Assembly: GCA_031395645.1 (NCBI GenBank)
Contig: JANNJM010000087.1
Span: forward strand, 1-64,000
Length of the DNA: 64,000 nucleotides
Direction: 5' to 3'
Origin: SHZI01 sp031395645
GTDB taxonomy: Bacteria > Pseudomonadota > Gammaproteobacteria > Steroidobacterales > GCA-2729495
Part shown: positions 24,446 through 33,446 of the stretch, one piece after another
Layout of the letters: the number at the start of each line of letters is the position of its first letter
How positions within the stretch are numbered: the first letter of the stretch is position 1
Program-made: the position numbers and the translations under genes
Notes under the pieces: generated by a model
The model's input: only the letters and a program-made list of their open reading frames with translations
What the model was told of the DNA's origin: nothing
Database searches by the model: none

Positions 24446-26437
24446 GTGCGAGTGCTGATCCTTACTCTGGCCCTTGCCAGTGGCACTGACGGTCCAGCCG
24501 GCGCACAGTCGCAGGCGCAACCGCAGCGAAACCAGCTCGATCGAGGCGCTTTCAATACCCTCGCCGCCGAGCTTGCCTTCCCGCTCTTCTGGCGCAGTGA
24601 CGCCAACGGGAACGGCAGCGTCGATCCGGACGAGGTGGCCTACTTGTGGGGTGTGCGCCCGTCCTCTTCCGCGGAGGAGTGGAGCGATGGCCGGACCTTC
24701 TCGAAGGCCTTTGCAGCAGCCTACCGCCGGATGGTCGAGGTTAAGGAAGGCGGTCATACCAGGCTGCGTGATCCTGCCGAACAGCGCCGTCGCGAACTCG
24801 TGCGTCAGGAGCTCGCCCAGGGCCGCGCCACACTGCTCGAGAGTGACTTCCGTAGCGCCAGCGCCGAAGACCGCGCGATCGTGGCCCACGTGCAGCGGGC
24901 CGCCGTCATCATCGAGCGCCTCTTCGCCAGCCAGAACGGCGTGACCGGGCAGGACGCGCAGATCCCCACCGACGACCCGGCCTCGCGCATGCTGTTCTTC
25001 CGGAACCAGGGACCATTCTGCGAGCAGCCCGGGACGGAGCAGGATCGCGCCTGTAATGCCATCCCGGGCGCGGTAAAAAAAGTGAGCGGGCTGTATCCCG
25101 CGTCGATTCAGCAGGACTCCGGCTTCTGCGCCGAACTTGCGCAAGCCAGGGATGGCGCTGCTCTGCTTGACCCCTTCGTCGTCGTGCGTGAGGGCAGCCG
25201 TGGCACGTTGCGTGCTGTGCCGTACAACGTTGCCTACCGCGCTGACATGACGAGCGTCGCCCGGGAGCTGACAGCCGCGGCGAACGCCATCAGGGGAGAA
25301 GGGGAGGCGGCTCTGAAGACCTACCTGCTGGCGGCGGCCCAGGCGTTTCGTGACAACCGCTGGCAGCCTGCCGACGAGGCCTGGGCGCGGATGAACGCCG
25401 CTAATTCGAAGTGGTACCTGCGGATTGCACCGGACGAGACCTACTTCGAACCCTGCGCCGAAAAAGCCGGCTTTCACGTGAGCTTCGCGCGCATCAACCC
25501 GGACTCGCTCGCCTGGCAGCAGAAGCTCGATCCGCTGAAAGGGGAGATGGAGAACATGCTGGCGGAGATGACCGGTCCCCCCTATCGGGCGCGCCGCGTC
25601 AGCTTTCACCTGCCGGATTTCATCGACATCATCCTGAACGCAGGCGGCTCACGCAGCGCCACCGGTGCTACTGGTGGCCAGTCTCTGCCCAACTGGGGCC
25701 CGGTGGCCAACGAGGGCCGTGGCCGAACCGTCGTGATGACCAACCTCAGTAGTGATGAGGATTCGAAGGCGAGCTACCTGCAGAAGGCCGGTTCGCTCTT
25801 CTGTAGCGCCTCCATGTCCTATGTGAGCAGCGACCCGTTGCGGGAAACACTGTCGACCATTCTCCACGAAGCTGCCCACAATCTCGGTCCGGCTCATGAG
25901 TACACCGTGAACGGTAAAGTCGACGGCGACATTTTTGGCGGGCCGCTCGCCTCCATGCTGGAAGAACTCAAGGCGCAAACCAGTGCCCTCTACCTGACCG
26001 ACTGGCTCGTGGAGAAGCAGATCATTGACGCACGGACCGCTCTGGAGATTCATGTGGGGGATATCGCCTGGACCATGGGCCACATCGCGCAGGGGATGTA
26101 CGACGCTGACGGCAAGAGCAAGGCCTACAGCCAGCTCGCGGCGATCCAGCTCGGCACCCTCATTGAAAATGGCGCGGTGCTGTTCCATGCGGGTACCGAA
26201 GCAGCCAATGGCAAGGATCGGGGTTGTTTCCAGGTGGTTGCCGGGAAATTGCAGCCTGTCATTGAGACGCTCGAGCGGCGCGTACTGCGCATCAAAGGCA
26301 CCGGCGACAAAGCCGACGCAGAACTTCTCAAGGCTCGCTACGTGGACGACACCGGCAACTTTAGTGACCTGCGGGGCGTGATCACCGGGCGGTGGCTGCG
26401 CGTGCCGAAGACCAGTTACGTCTATTCCCTGCGCTAG
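24446..26437 (+). CDS. Secreted EF-hand / M49-type zinc metallopeptidase
   Basis: About 663 residues. The N-terminus (VRVLILTLALAS, then AGAQSQA) looks like a short signal peptide. A canonical EF-hand loop, DANGNGSVDPDE, is at 52-63. The zinc site is HEAAH at 474-478, followed by NLGP and, about 28 residues later, EELKAQ (506-511), the arrangement of dipeptidyl peptidase III-like M49 enzymes with a five-residue HExxH. Upstream GRTVVMTNL and LPNWGP also fit. GTG 24446 has GAGGG about 7 nt upstream; GTG 24440 is possible. A TATAAT hexamer at 24403-24408 may be the -10, but no good -35 is seen. It ends in a CTAG shared with the convergent gene. Confidence 0.75.
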   Translation: MRVLILTLALASGTDGPAGAQSQAQPQRNQLDRGAFNTLAAELAFPLFWRSDANGNGSVDPDEVAYLWGVRPSSSAEEWSDGRTFSKAFAAAYRRMVEVKEGGHTRLRDPAEQRRRELVRQELAQGRATLLESDFRSASAEDRAIVAHVQRAAVIIERLFASQNGVTGQDAQIPTDDPASRMLFFRNQGPFCEQPGTEQDRACNAIPGAVKKVSGLYPASIQQDSGFCAELAQARDGAALLDPFVVVREGSRGTLRAVPYNVAYRADMTSVARELTAAANAIRGEGEAALKTYLLAAAQAFRDNRWQPADEAWARMNAANSKWYLRIAPDETYFEPCAEKAGFHVSFARINPDSLAWQQKLDPLKGEMENMLAEMTGPPYRARRVSFHLPDFIDIILNAGGSRSATGATGGQSLPNWGPVANEGRGRTVVMTNLSSDEDSKASYLQKAGSLFCSASMSYVSSDPLRETLSTILHEAAHNLGPAHEYTVNGKVDGDIFGGPLASMLEELKAQTSALYLTDWLVEKQIIDARTALEIHVGDIAWTMGHIAQGMYDADGKSKAYSQLAAIQLGTLIENGAVLFHAGTEAANGKDRGCFQVVAGKLQPVIETLERRVLRIKGTGDKADAELLKARYVDDTGNFSDLRGVITGRWLRVPKTSYVYSLR

Positions 26438-26895
26438 GGTGCCGACGTGGGCAGCGCAAACTCCCCCTGCGACTGGAACCGCAGTGACCGGAGAGCGCTG
26501 CTGTTGAGTTTGCCACGCATGTCATAGCGGATGGTGTCGACGGGCTGGCCATCGAGCATGCCCATGACCTGGCGTGCCATGCGCAGCACCGAAACGGAGA
26601 CCGGCACGCTGACGATGGCCTCGCTGAAGCCCGCGATGGTGCCGCGCTGGTCGCTCACGCCGGTGGCAAAGGTCCTGCCCTGTACATCGAGCTTCACGTA
26701 GACGCCGCTGTAGTCAATCGGAGCCTCGTTCGGATTCTGCACGCGCAATTTGACCAGCATGCGCAGCTCGAGCCCTTCGCCCGGTAGCGACTCGACGCTC
26801 GCCACCGTCACCTGGAGAGGGTCGCTGGTGAGGAGGCTGGCGCACCCACTGAGGGTGAGCACGGCGAGGGCAACGAGGGCGAGGCGTCGACACAT
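26434..26895 (-). CDS. LEA-type-2 lipoprotein
   Basis: A 153-residue lipoprotein: signal peptide with lipobox LSGC (Cys about residue 18), then a LEA14/WHy-like beta-sandwich domain with VKLRVQNPNEAPIDYSGVYVKLDVQGRTFATGVSD. Such proteins are thought to be outer-membrane-anchored or periplasmic; the role is unknown. It lies 18 nt downstream of mfd on the same strand. Its TAG stop is palindromically shared (CTAG, 26434-26437) with the convergent metallopeptidase gene. Confidence 0.86.
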   Translation of the reverse strand: MCRRLALVALAVLTLSGCASLLTSDPLQVTVASVESLPGEGLELRMLVKLRVQNPNEAPIDYSGVYVKLDVQGRTFATGVSDQRGTIAGFSEAIVSVPVSVSVLRMARQVMGMLDGQPVDTIRYDMRGKLNSSALRSLRFQSQGEFALPTSAP

Positions 26896-26913
26896 GCTTC
26901 CAGTCTCCTGTTG

Positions 26914-29900
26914 TCAAAACTGCCGCTGGCCGACCGCAGCCGGCCGGGCGGGTAACACCGGCTTCTCCTGGTGCGCCAGCATGTCCCGGATCAGGTTCTC
27001 AACGAAGCTAAACCGCGCCTCGGGCTCCTCCAGGTCAGCTGAAAACCGGAACTTCTGCTGCCGGTCCAGGCGGTAAGTCATCGGCGCCGTCCGCAACTGG
27101 GTCACGATCCAGGCGGGGTTGAGCGTTGTGCGCGGACCGAACTCGACAAAGCCGCCAACCGCACTGGCATCCAGTCGCCGGATCGAGAGGGGTTCCGCAC
27201 GCAAGCGGAGCGCCGTCATCCGGAACAGGTGGCGTGTTGCTTCCGGCAGCGGACCGAACCGGTCCACGAGCTCGACTTGCAACTCTCGCAGCGCCACATC
27301 GGTGGGCGCGCTCGCAATCCGCTTGTAGTGCACGAGCCGCAGATGCACGTCGGGGAGGTAGTCATCCGGCAACAGGGCCGGAAGGTGCAGGTTGATCTCG
27401 GTCACCGGCGCCATGGCGGTGTCCAGGTTGGGCTCGAGGCCCTCCTGCAGTGCCTTCACCGTGCGCGTGAGCATGTCGTTGTAGAGCTCGAAGCCAATCT
27501 CCTGGATCTGACCACTCTGGTCTTCGCCGAGTAGCTCGCCGGCACCGCGAATCTCCATGTCGTGGGTGGCCAGCATGAAGCCGGAACCCAGGTCCTCCAT
27601 GGCGGCGATGGCGTCAAGCCGCTTGACGGCATCTGCCGTCAGAGCTTCGCGCGGCGGAGCGAGGAGGTAGGCGAAGGCCTGATGGTGTGAGCGTCCAACC
27701 CGACCCCGCAGCTGGTGGAGCTGCGCCAGGCCGAAGCGATCGGCGCGATTGATGATGATCGTATTCGCTGACGGAATGTCGAGGCCACTTTCGATGATCG
27801 CGGTGCAGATCAGGATGTGGAAGCGCCGGTGGTGGAAGTCAAGCATGATCTGCTCGAGATCCCGTTCGCGCATCTGACCATGCGCCACTTCCATCCGCGC
27901 CTCGGGCACCAGTACCGCGAGTTCCGCGGCGACCTTCTCGATGTCCTCGATGTGGTTGTGCACGAAATATACCTGGCCGCCACGCTTCAGTTCGCGCAGG
28001 CAGGCCTCGCGTACCACCCGGTCTTCGAAACGGGTGACAAAGGTCTTGATGCTGAGTCGTGTCTCCGGGGGCGTGGCAATCAGTGACAGATCCCGCAGGC
28101 GACCGAGTGCCATGTTCAATGTGCGTGGAATGGGGGTGGCAGTGAGAGTGAGGACGTCTGCTTCGATCCGGAGCGCCTTCAGGCGCTCCTTGTCGCGGAC
28201 ACCAAAGCGGTGTTCCTCGTCGACAATGATCAGGCCCAGGTTCTTGAAGCGCATGTCACCCTGGAGGAGCCGGTGCGTGCCGATCACAATGTCCACACTC
28301 CCGGCTTCAGCTCCGGCCATCACCTTCCGGCTTTCCTGTGCAGTGCGGAACCGGGACAGCACCTCGACTGTCACGGGCCAGTCGGCGAAGCGATCGGAAA
28401 AATTCTGGTAGTGCTGCTGGGCCAGCAGCGTGGTCGGCACCAGCACGGCCACCTGCCGTCCGGCAGACACGGCCATGAAGGCGGCACGGAGCGCCACTTC
28501 GGTCTTGCCAAAGCCCACGTCGCCGCACACGAGTCGGTCCATCGGCTTGCCGCTGGCGAGATCGCTGACCACGGCCTCGATGGCGCGGGCCTGATCCTCG
28601 GTAGGCTCAAAGGGAAAGCCCGCGGCAAACGCGGCGTAGTCGTGTTGGGTAGTGGCTGGCCGAACCGTCTGCCGGGCCGCACGTCTGGCATAGAGTTCGA
28701 GCAATTCGGCCGCGACGTCCCTGATGCGCGCAGCGGCCTTGCGGCGGGCCTTTTCCCACTGATCGCCGCCCAGGCGATGCAACGGGGCCTCTTCCGCCGA
28801 AGTGCCTGTGTAGCGTGACACCATGTGCAGGGAAGCAACGGGGACGTGCAGCAGGTCGCCTCCGGCGTATTCCAGTGTCAGGAATTCCGTAGGCAGCGTA
28901 TCGATCGTGATGGTAGTCAGGCCGCGGTAGCGGCCAACGCCATGGTTGATGTGCACGATGGGGGCGCCCGGGTGCAGGTCAGTGAGGTCGCGAAGGATCT
29001 GCTCCGGATCCCGGACCCGGCGTTGACGCCGCCGCCCCCGGGACCGCTCGCCGTAGAGTTCCCGCTCCGTGATGATGGCGATGCCGGCATTGCGGAGCAG
29101 CAGGCCCTCGCTCAGGGGGGCGATGCAGACCATCGCAGGACGGGCTGAAGCCAGAAACTCTTCCCAGCCGCTGGCCTCGGCAGATGGCACCGCTTCCTGG
29201 CGCAGCAGGTCGGCGAGCATCTCACGGCGCCCGGGCGACTCAGCGACGAACAGCGTGCGGCCGGCGAAGTTGCGAATGAAATCCCGGAGCCTGTGCGTCG
29301 GTTCATCGGCCCGCGGATCGACCAGGAGCGGCGGCAGCCTGGCCAGGCCAGTGGTTGTGGCGCGCTCCTCACTGGCCAGCGGATCTGGTGTGCCGGGATC
29401 GAGGACCAGTAGTGGGCCACTGTTGATGCGCGCCAGGTGTTCGGTCGGCGTCCCGTTGAGCTCGTGGGGTTCGAGAGCCGGCCGTTCAGAGTCTTCCCGC
29501 GAATCCTCGAACCGCTCGTTGATCTGCTGCCAGGCGGGCGTCAGCAGGGTTTTCGGGTCGCCGAGTGTAATCGTGAGGTACCCCCTGGGCAGGTAGTCCC
29601 AGAGCAGTGCAGTGCCGTCAAAGAACAGCGGCAGGTAGTTCTCGACGCCACCCGGCATCCGCCCCTCTGACACTTCGCGGTAGACGATGGAGCGCGAGGG
29701 ATTGCCTTCAAAGCGGCGGCGGTAGGCCTGGCGGAACAACTTAATGGCTTCCGCGTCCACCGGCATTTCGCGTGCGGGCAGGGTTTCCAGGAACTCGAGC
29801 GCTTGCCCTGACAGCTGGGAGTCCGGATCAAACTGCCGCAGGGTGTCGATCTCGTCGTCGAGAAAATCGACGCGCACAGGCTTCGCCGAGCCCATCGGAT

Positions 29901-30447
29901 AAAAGTCCAGCAGGGACCCGCGAACAGCGAAATCGCCGTGCTCCTGCACCTGGGAGACCCGCTGGTAGCCCGCGGTCTCGAGCTGGAGGCGCAGTTGCTC
30001 GGGCCGCAGCTTCTGGCCGATGGCCAGGGACACGCTGTAACCCCCAATGTAGCGGACCGGAGGCAGGCGGGGCAGCAGTGTGGACGCTGCCACTATCAGG
30101 GTATCGATCCGGCCGGTCCCTACATCCCGCAGTACCGTCAGCCGGTGGGAGATCAGGTCCTGGTAGGGACTGAAGGTGTCGTAGGGCAGAACCTCGGTGT
30201 CTGGAAAGAGGGCGATACGCGGGGCCGCACCCGTGAAATAACGCAGTTCGGATGCGAGCGCTTCGGCCCGGGCGACCGTCGGCACGATCACGAGCCAGAA
30301 GTCGGTGCTGGCCGCGCGCAGGGCGGCAAGCCCCAGCGCGTGGCCACAGTCTGCCAGCCCGGCCCAGTCGCGGCGGCTGCCAGGGGCAGAGGGCAGGGGC
30401 AGTGGCAGGGGGAGCAGTGATTGGGAGCGAGGCGTGATGCCGGTCAT
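26914..30447 (-). CDS. mfd: Transcription-repair coupling factor Mfd
   Basis: Displaces stalled RNA polymerase at DNA lesions and recruits UvrA. The 1177-residue protein has the N-terminal UvrB-like domains, the RNA polymerase interaction domain (LHPGAPIVHINHGVGRYRGL), the RecG-like helicase with Walker A CGDVGFGKTEVALRAAF, the DEEHRFG box, TATPIPRTLNMA and the QLRGRVGRS motif VI, and the C-terminal TRCF domain. Full length; ATG 30447. Followed by the LEA lipoprotein gene. Confidence 0.97.
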   Translation of the reverse strand: MTGITPRSQSLLPLPLPLPSAPGSRRDWAGLADCGHALGLAALRAASTDFWLVIVPTVARAEALASELRYFTGAAPRIALFPDTEVLPYDTFSPYQDLISHRLTVLRDVGTGRIDTLIVAASTLLPRLPPVRYIGGYSVSLAIGQKLRPEQLRLQLETAGYQRVSQVQEHGDFAVRGSLLDFYPMGSAKPVRVDFLDDEIDTLRQFDPDSQLSGQALEFLETLPAREMPVDAEAIKLFRQAYRRRFEGNPSRSIVYREVSEGRMPGGVENYLPLFFDGTALLWDYLPRGYLTITLGDPKTLLTPAWQQINERFEDSREDSERPALEPHELNGTPTEHLARINSGPLLVLDPGTPDPLASEERATTTGLARLPPLLVDPRADEPTHRLRDFIRNFAGRTLFVAESPGRREMLADLLRQEAVPSAEASGWEEFLASARPAMVCIAPLSEGLLLRNAGIAIITERELYGERSRGRRRQRRVRDPEQILRDLTDLHPGAPIVHINHGVGRYRGLTTITIDTLPTEFLTLEYAGGDLLHVPVASLHMVSRYTGTSAEEAPLHRLGGDQWEKARRKAAARIRDVAAELLELYARRAARQTVRPATTQHDYAAFAAGFPFEPTEDQARAIEAVVSDLASGKPMDRLVCGDVGFGKTEVALRAAFMAVSAGRQVAVLVPTTLLAQQHYQNFSDRFADWPVTVEVLSRFRTAQESRKVMAGAEAGSVDIVIGTHRLLQGDMRFKNLGLIIVDEEHRFGVRDKERLKALRIEADVLTLTATPIPRTLNMALGRLRDLSLIATPPETRLSIKTFVTRFEDRVVREACLRELKRGGQVYFVHNHIEDIEKVAAELAVLVPEARMEVAHGQMRERDLEQIMLDFHHRRFHILICTAIIESGLDIPSANTIIINRADRFGLAQLHQLRGRVGRSHHQAFAYLLAPPREALTADAVKRLDAIAAMEDLGSGFMLATHDMEIRGAGELLGEDQSGQIQEIGFELYNDMLTRTVKALQEGLEPNLDTAMAPVTEINLHLPALLPDDYLPDVHLRLVHYKRIASAPTDVALRELQVELVDRFGPLPEATRHLFRMTALRLRAEPLSIRRLDASAVGGFVEFGPRTTLNPAWIVTQLRTAPMTYRLDRQQKFRFSADLEEPEARFSFVENLIRDMLAHQEKPVLPARPAAVGQRQF

Positions 30448-30504
30448 AGGGACCCGCTCTCCGGCGGGCCCGGCATTATCCCACCGTTAATGGGGTAGCG
30501 GGGA

Positions 30505-30810
30505 CTAGCGGCGAACGGAATGCACGACGTGGTCGAATTCGAAAAACACCGTGAAATCGGCGTAGTCCCAGCGGGTGATCGGCGGCTGGCCGATGGCATT
30601 CGACCGGGTGGCGGGGGCGCCGAAGCGCGCCTCGACGCTCGCCATGCTCTTGCCGCGTGCTGGCCGCTCGGCGGCGGTTGGCTGCGCAGCGTCCACGCTC
30701 GTGAGCAGCAAGGTATCGGCCAGCGCGGTCGCGCCACTGCCGAGACTGGCACCGATCAGGACGACGGCGAGGATCCGGGTGACGACGGGGGTTTGGGTGG
30801 TGGCAGCCAT
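30505..30810 (-). CDS. Small secreted protein of unknown function
   Basis: A 101-residue product with an N-terminal hydrophobic signal (TRILAVVLIGASLGSGATALA, cleavage near residue 31). The mature part contains SMASVEARFGAP, then ITRWDYADFTVFFEFDHVVHSV. The SMxxVxxRFG-x-P pattern resembles the helix-turn-strand of the BamE/SmpA-like fold, but it is not a lipoprotein. Related short proteins occur in pseudomonads and xanthomonads. ATG 30810 has a strong ribosome-binding site (GGAGAGG). A possible -10 (TATATT) lies at 30845-30840. It is 57 nt upstream of mfd. Confidence 0.7.
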   Translation of the reverse strand: MAATTQTPVVTRILAVVLIGASLGSGATALADTLLLTSVDAAQPTAAERPARGKSMASVEARFGAPATRSNAIGQPPITRWDYADFTVFFEFDHVVHSVRR

Positions 30811-30930
30811 GCTAACCTCTCCAAAGTCTTGTGCGTTTTAATATAGCACTCAGTCTTTCCACAGGAAAACGACGTATCCAATTGACTTGGCTGGAGAAAT
30901 GCGCTAGCCGAGCTGGCGGGTGCGCTGGCA

Positions 30931-32184
30931 GTGATTAGACCCGCCACCGTCTGGATAGCTCTGCGCTATCTGCGCGCGCAACGCACTAACCAGTTTTCCT
31001 CCCTGGTCGCGCTGGCGTCCGTCATGGGCGTCGCCCTGGGTGTGGCGGCACTCATCGTTGTGCTGTCGGTCATGAATGGCTTCGAGCACGAATTGCGCTC
31101 GCGCCTCGTCGCAATAACCGGGCACGGCGCCGTGCTTACCGGTCGCGAAGAGCCCGACTGGCGTGCAATCCTCGCGGACGTCCAGGCCTATCCCGGTGTG
31201 CAGTCGGCAGCTCCGTACATCGAACTGGAAGCCATGTTAGCCGTCGGCGGCGAGTTGGCCGGGGCGGTGATCGAAGGCGTCGATGCGGCGCGCCAGTCGC
31301 AGATAGCGGGGCTCGACGGTGCCGTTCGCGAGGGGTCCCTTGCCGACCTCACGCCGGGTTCCTGGCGGGCGCTGCTGGGCCGCTCTCTCGCGGTCCGCCT
31401 CGACGTGGGTCCTGGCGATACCGTGCGCGTCATGGTCCCCGCCAGGGATGCCCGCGGACGCGTGACGTCCCGGTTGCGCGACCTGACCATTGCAGGAGTC
31501 TTTGAGGTGGGGGTCAGGGATCACGATGCCGTGCGGGTACTCGTCAGCCTGGCAGACGCCGCCGTGCTCGCCGGCCTTAACGACCGGGTTTCCGGGATCC
31601 GGCTGCAGACCACCGACATACTGTCCGCGCCGCGCACGCTGGCGCAATGGCTGGCGCACTGGACGGCGGGTGGCCGGAGTTCTCCCGTGACTACCGACTG
31701 GACCCGCGACAACGCCACTTACTTCCGCGCCGTGCGTATTGAAAAGACCATGATGACCTTGCTGCTCTCCCTGATCGTGGCGGTAGCAGCCTTTAATATC
31801 GTGGCAACCCTCGTGATGGTCGTGACTGACAAGCGGCCGGGAATTGCCATCCTGCGCACGCTGGGCTTTTCGCGTCGCGCCGTCGTGGGGATGTTTGCCC
31901 TGCAGGGCATTCTGATCGGCTGGGCCGGAGTGCTCATAGGTGTCGCCGGTGGTGCACTGCTCACGTCCCGCATCGGCACCGTCGCGCCGGCGCTGGAGCG
32001 CCTCTTCGGTTTCGAGTTCATGCCGGCGGATGTCTACTACCTCACGTCGTTGCCCGCGGACCTGCAGGCCAGCGATGTCTTGTGGGTGAGCCTGATTGCA
32101 CTGGGCCTGACGGCCTGCGCCACGATCTATCCGGCCCTGCGCGCCGCGGCAGTGGCGCCGGCTGAAGTCCTGCGCTACGAGTAG
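30931..32184 (+). CDS. Lipoprotein-releasing ABC transporter permease (LolC/LolE family), first copy
   Basis: Part of the LolCDE complex that extracts lipoproteins from the inner membrane for LolA. The 417-residue protein has an N-terminal transmembrane helix (VALASVMGVALGVAALIVVLSVMNGFEHEL), a periplasmic MacB-like domain and three C-terminal helices with KRPGIAILRTLGFSRRAVVGMF (the coupling region). GTG start at 30931. The next gene is a paralogue and then lolD follows. Which of the two is LolC and which is LolE cannot be decided from sequence alone. Confidence 0.9.
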   Translation: MIRPATVWIALRYLRAQRTNQFSSLVALASVMGVALGVAALIVVLSVMNGFEHELRSRLVAITGHGAVLTGREEPDWRAILADVQAYPGVQSAAPYIELEAMLAVGGELAGAVIEGVDAARQSQIAGLDGAVREGSLADLTPGSWRALLGRSLAVRLDVGPGDTVRVMVPARDARGRVTSRLRDLTIAGVFEVGVRDHDAVRVLVSLADAAVLAGLNDRVSGIRLQTTDILSAPRTLAQWLAHWTAGGRSSPVTTDWTRDNATYFRAVRIEKTMMTLLLSLIVAVAAFNIVATLVMVVTDKRPGIAILRTLGFSRRAVVGMFALQGILIGWAGVLIGVAGGALLTSRIGTVAPALERLFGFEFMPADVYYLTSLPADLQASDVLWVSLIALGLTACATIYPALRAAAVAPAEVLRYE

Positions 32185-32198
32185 GGTACCTGAGCGAA

Positions 32199-33446
32199 AT
32201 GCTGCGTCCTTATGAACTTGCCATTGCGCTTCGGTATGTCCGTTCCAGGAACAAGAACCGCTTTATTTCCTTCATCTCTGTCATCTCGATGGCAGGCATT
32301 GCCCTCGCCGTCGCCGTGCTGATCATGGTGCTATCGGTGATGAACGGTTTCGAATCGGAGGTCCGCAACCGAATTCTCCAGATCGTCGCTCACGCTTCGA
32401 TCTCAGGACTCGACGGCAGGATCAGTGACTGGCGCTCGCTGGCCGCCGTTGCCGGGCAGAATCCGCAGGTCATTGCGGGAGCCCGCTTCGTGGATGGCCA
32501 GGCCATGCTGGTTGGGCCTGCTGAGATTCGCGGTGTGCAGTTGCGAGGTGTGGACCCAGTCAGCGAGCTGAAGACGTCCGCACTGGGGAGTCTGATGGTT
32601 GAAGGTTCGCTGGAGGCACTCGAGCCAGGCTCGTTTGGAATCGTCATCGGCAAGACGCTGGCTGAGCAATTGCACGTCAAGGTCGGTGACTCGGTCATTA
32701 TGCTGGTCGCCCAGGGCATTATCACGCCGGCTGGCGTGGTACCGCGCATGCGCCGTTTCCGGGTGACGGGCGTCTTTTATGCCGGTATGTACGAGTTCGA
32801 CCGGGCGCTGGTTTTTGTCCACATCGCTGATGCCCAGCGACTGTTGCGGTTTGGTGAGGACGTTTCCGGCGTGCGCCTGGCAATCCGCGATCCTCTGCAG
32901 GCACCAACGGTCGTGCGGGCGGTGGCGAACGCCTGGGGCGGTGGCGTGTACGTCACCGACTGGACTCGTGAGCACGGCAATTTCTTTCGGTCCATCCAGC
33001 TGACGCGATCCATCATTTTCGTGATTCTGCTCCTCGTGGTCGGCGTTGCAGCGTTCAATATCGTATCCACGCTCGTGATGGTCGTGCGCGACAAACGCGG
33101 TGAAATTGCCATTCTTCGGACCCTCGGCGCGTCGCCCGCTGGTATCCTCACGATCTTCGTGCTCCAGGGCGCGCTGGTTGGCCTGGTGGGGACTCTGGTG
33201 GGGACAGTGGCCGGGGTGCTTGGAGCGTGGAACGTGAGTGCGATTGCCGCGGTCATCGAGCGCATTACCGGCTTTCAGTTTCTCGCCCCCGATGTGTACT
33301 TCATCAGCGAACTGCCGAGTCGTCTCCTGTGGGCGGATGTCTGGCAGATTGCCAGCATTGCCCTCGTCCTCGGCCTGGTATCGACGATCTACCCAGCCTG
33401 GCGGGGTGCCGTAACGGCGCCTGCCGAGGTGTTGCGGCATGAATGA
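32199..33446 (+). CDS. Lipoprotein-releasing ABC transporter permease (LolC/LolE family), second copy
   Basis: Paralogue of the preceding gene with the same layout. It has helix 1 FISFISVISMAGIALAVAVLIMVLSVMNGFESEV, a periplasmic domain and three C-terminal helices including DKRGEIAILRTLGASPAGIL. Length 415. It follows the first copy by 14 nt and overlaps lolD by 8 nt, so the three are an operon. Confidence 0.92.
   Translation: MLRPYELAIALRYVRSRNKNRFISFISVISMAGIALAVAVLIMVLSVMNGFESEVRNRILQIVAHASISGLDGRISDWRSLAAVAGQNPQVIAGARFVDGQAMLVGPAEIRGVQLRGVDPVSELKTSALGSLMVEGSLEALEPGSFGIVIGKTLAEQLHVKVGDSVIMLVAQGIITPAGVVPRMRRFRVTGVFYAGMYEFDRALVFVHIADAQRLLRFGEDVSGVRLAIRDPLQAPTVVRAVANAWGGGVYVTDWTREHGNFFRSIQLTRSIIFVILLLVVGVAAFNIVSTLVMVVRDKRGEIAILRTLGASPAGILTIFVLQGALVGLVGTLVGTVAGVLGAWNVSAIAAVIERITGFQFLAPDVYFISELPSRLLWADVWQIASIALVLGLVSTIYPAWRGAVTAPAEVLRHE

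Noticed and set aside
24428..25609. 393-codon open frame opposite the metallopeptidase
   Set aside because: Antisense shadow; the plus-strand frame has a signal peptide, EF-hand and zinc motif, and this one has nothing recognisable.
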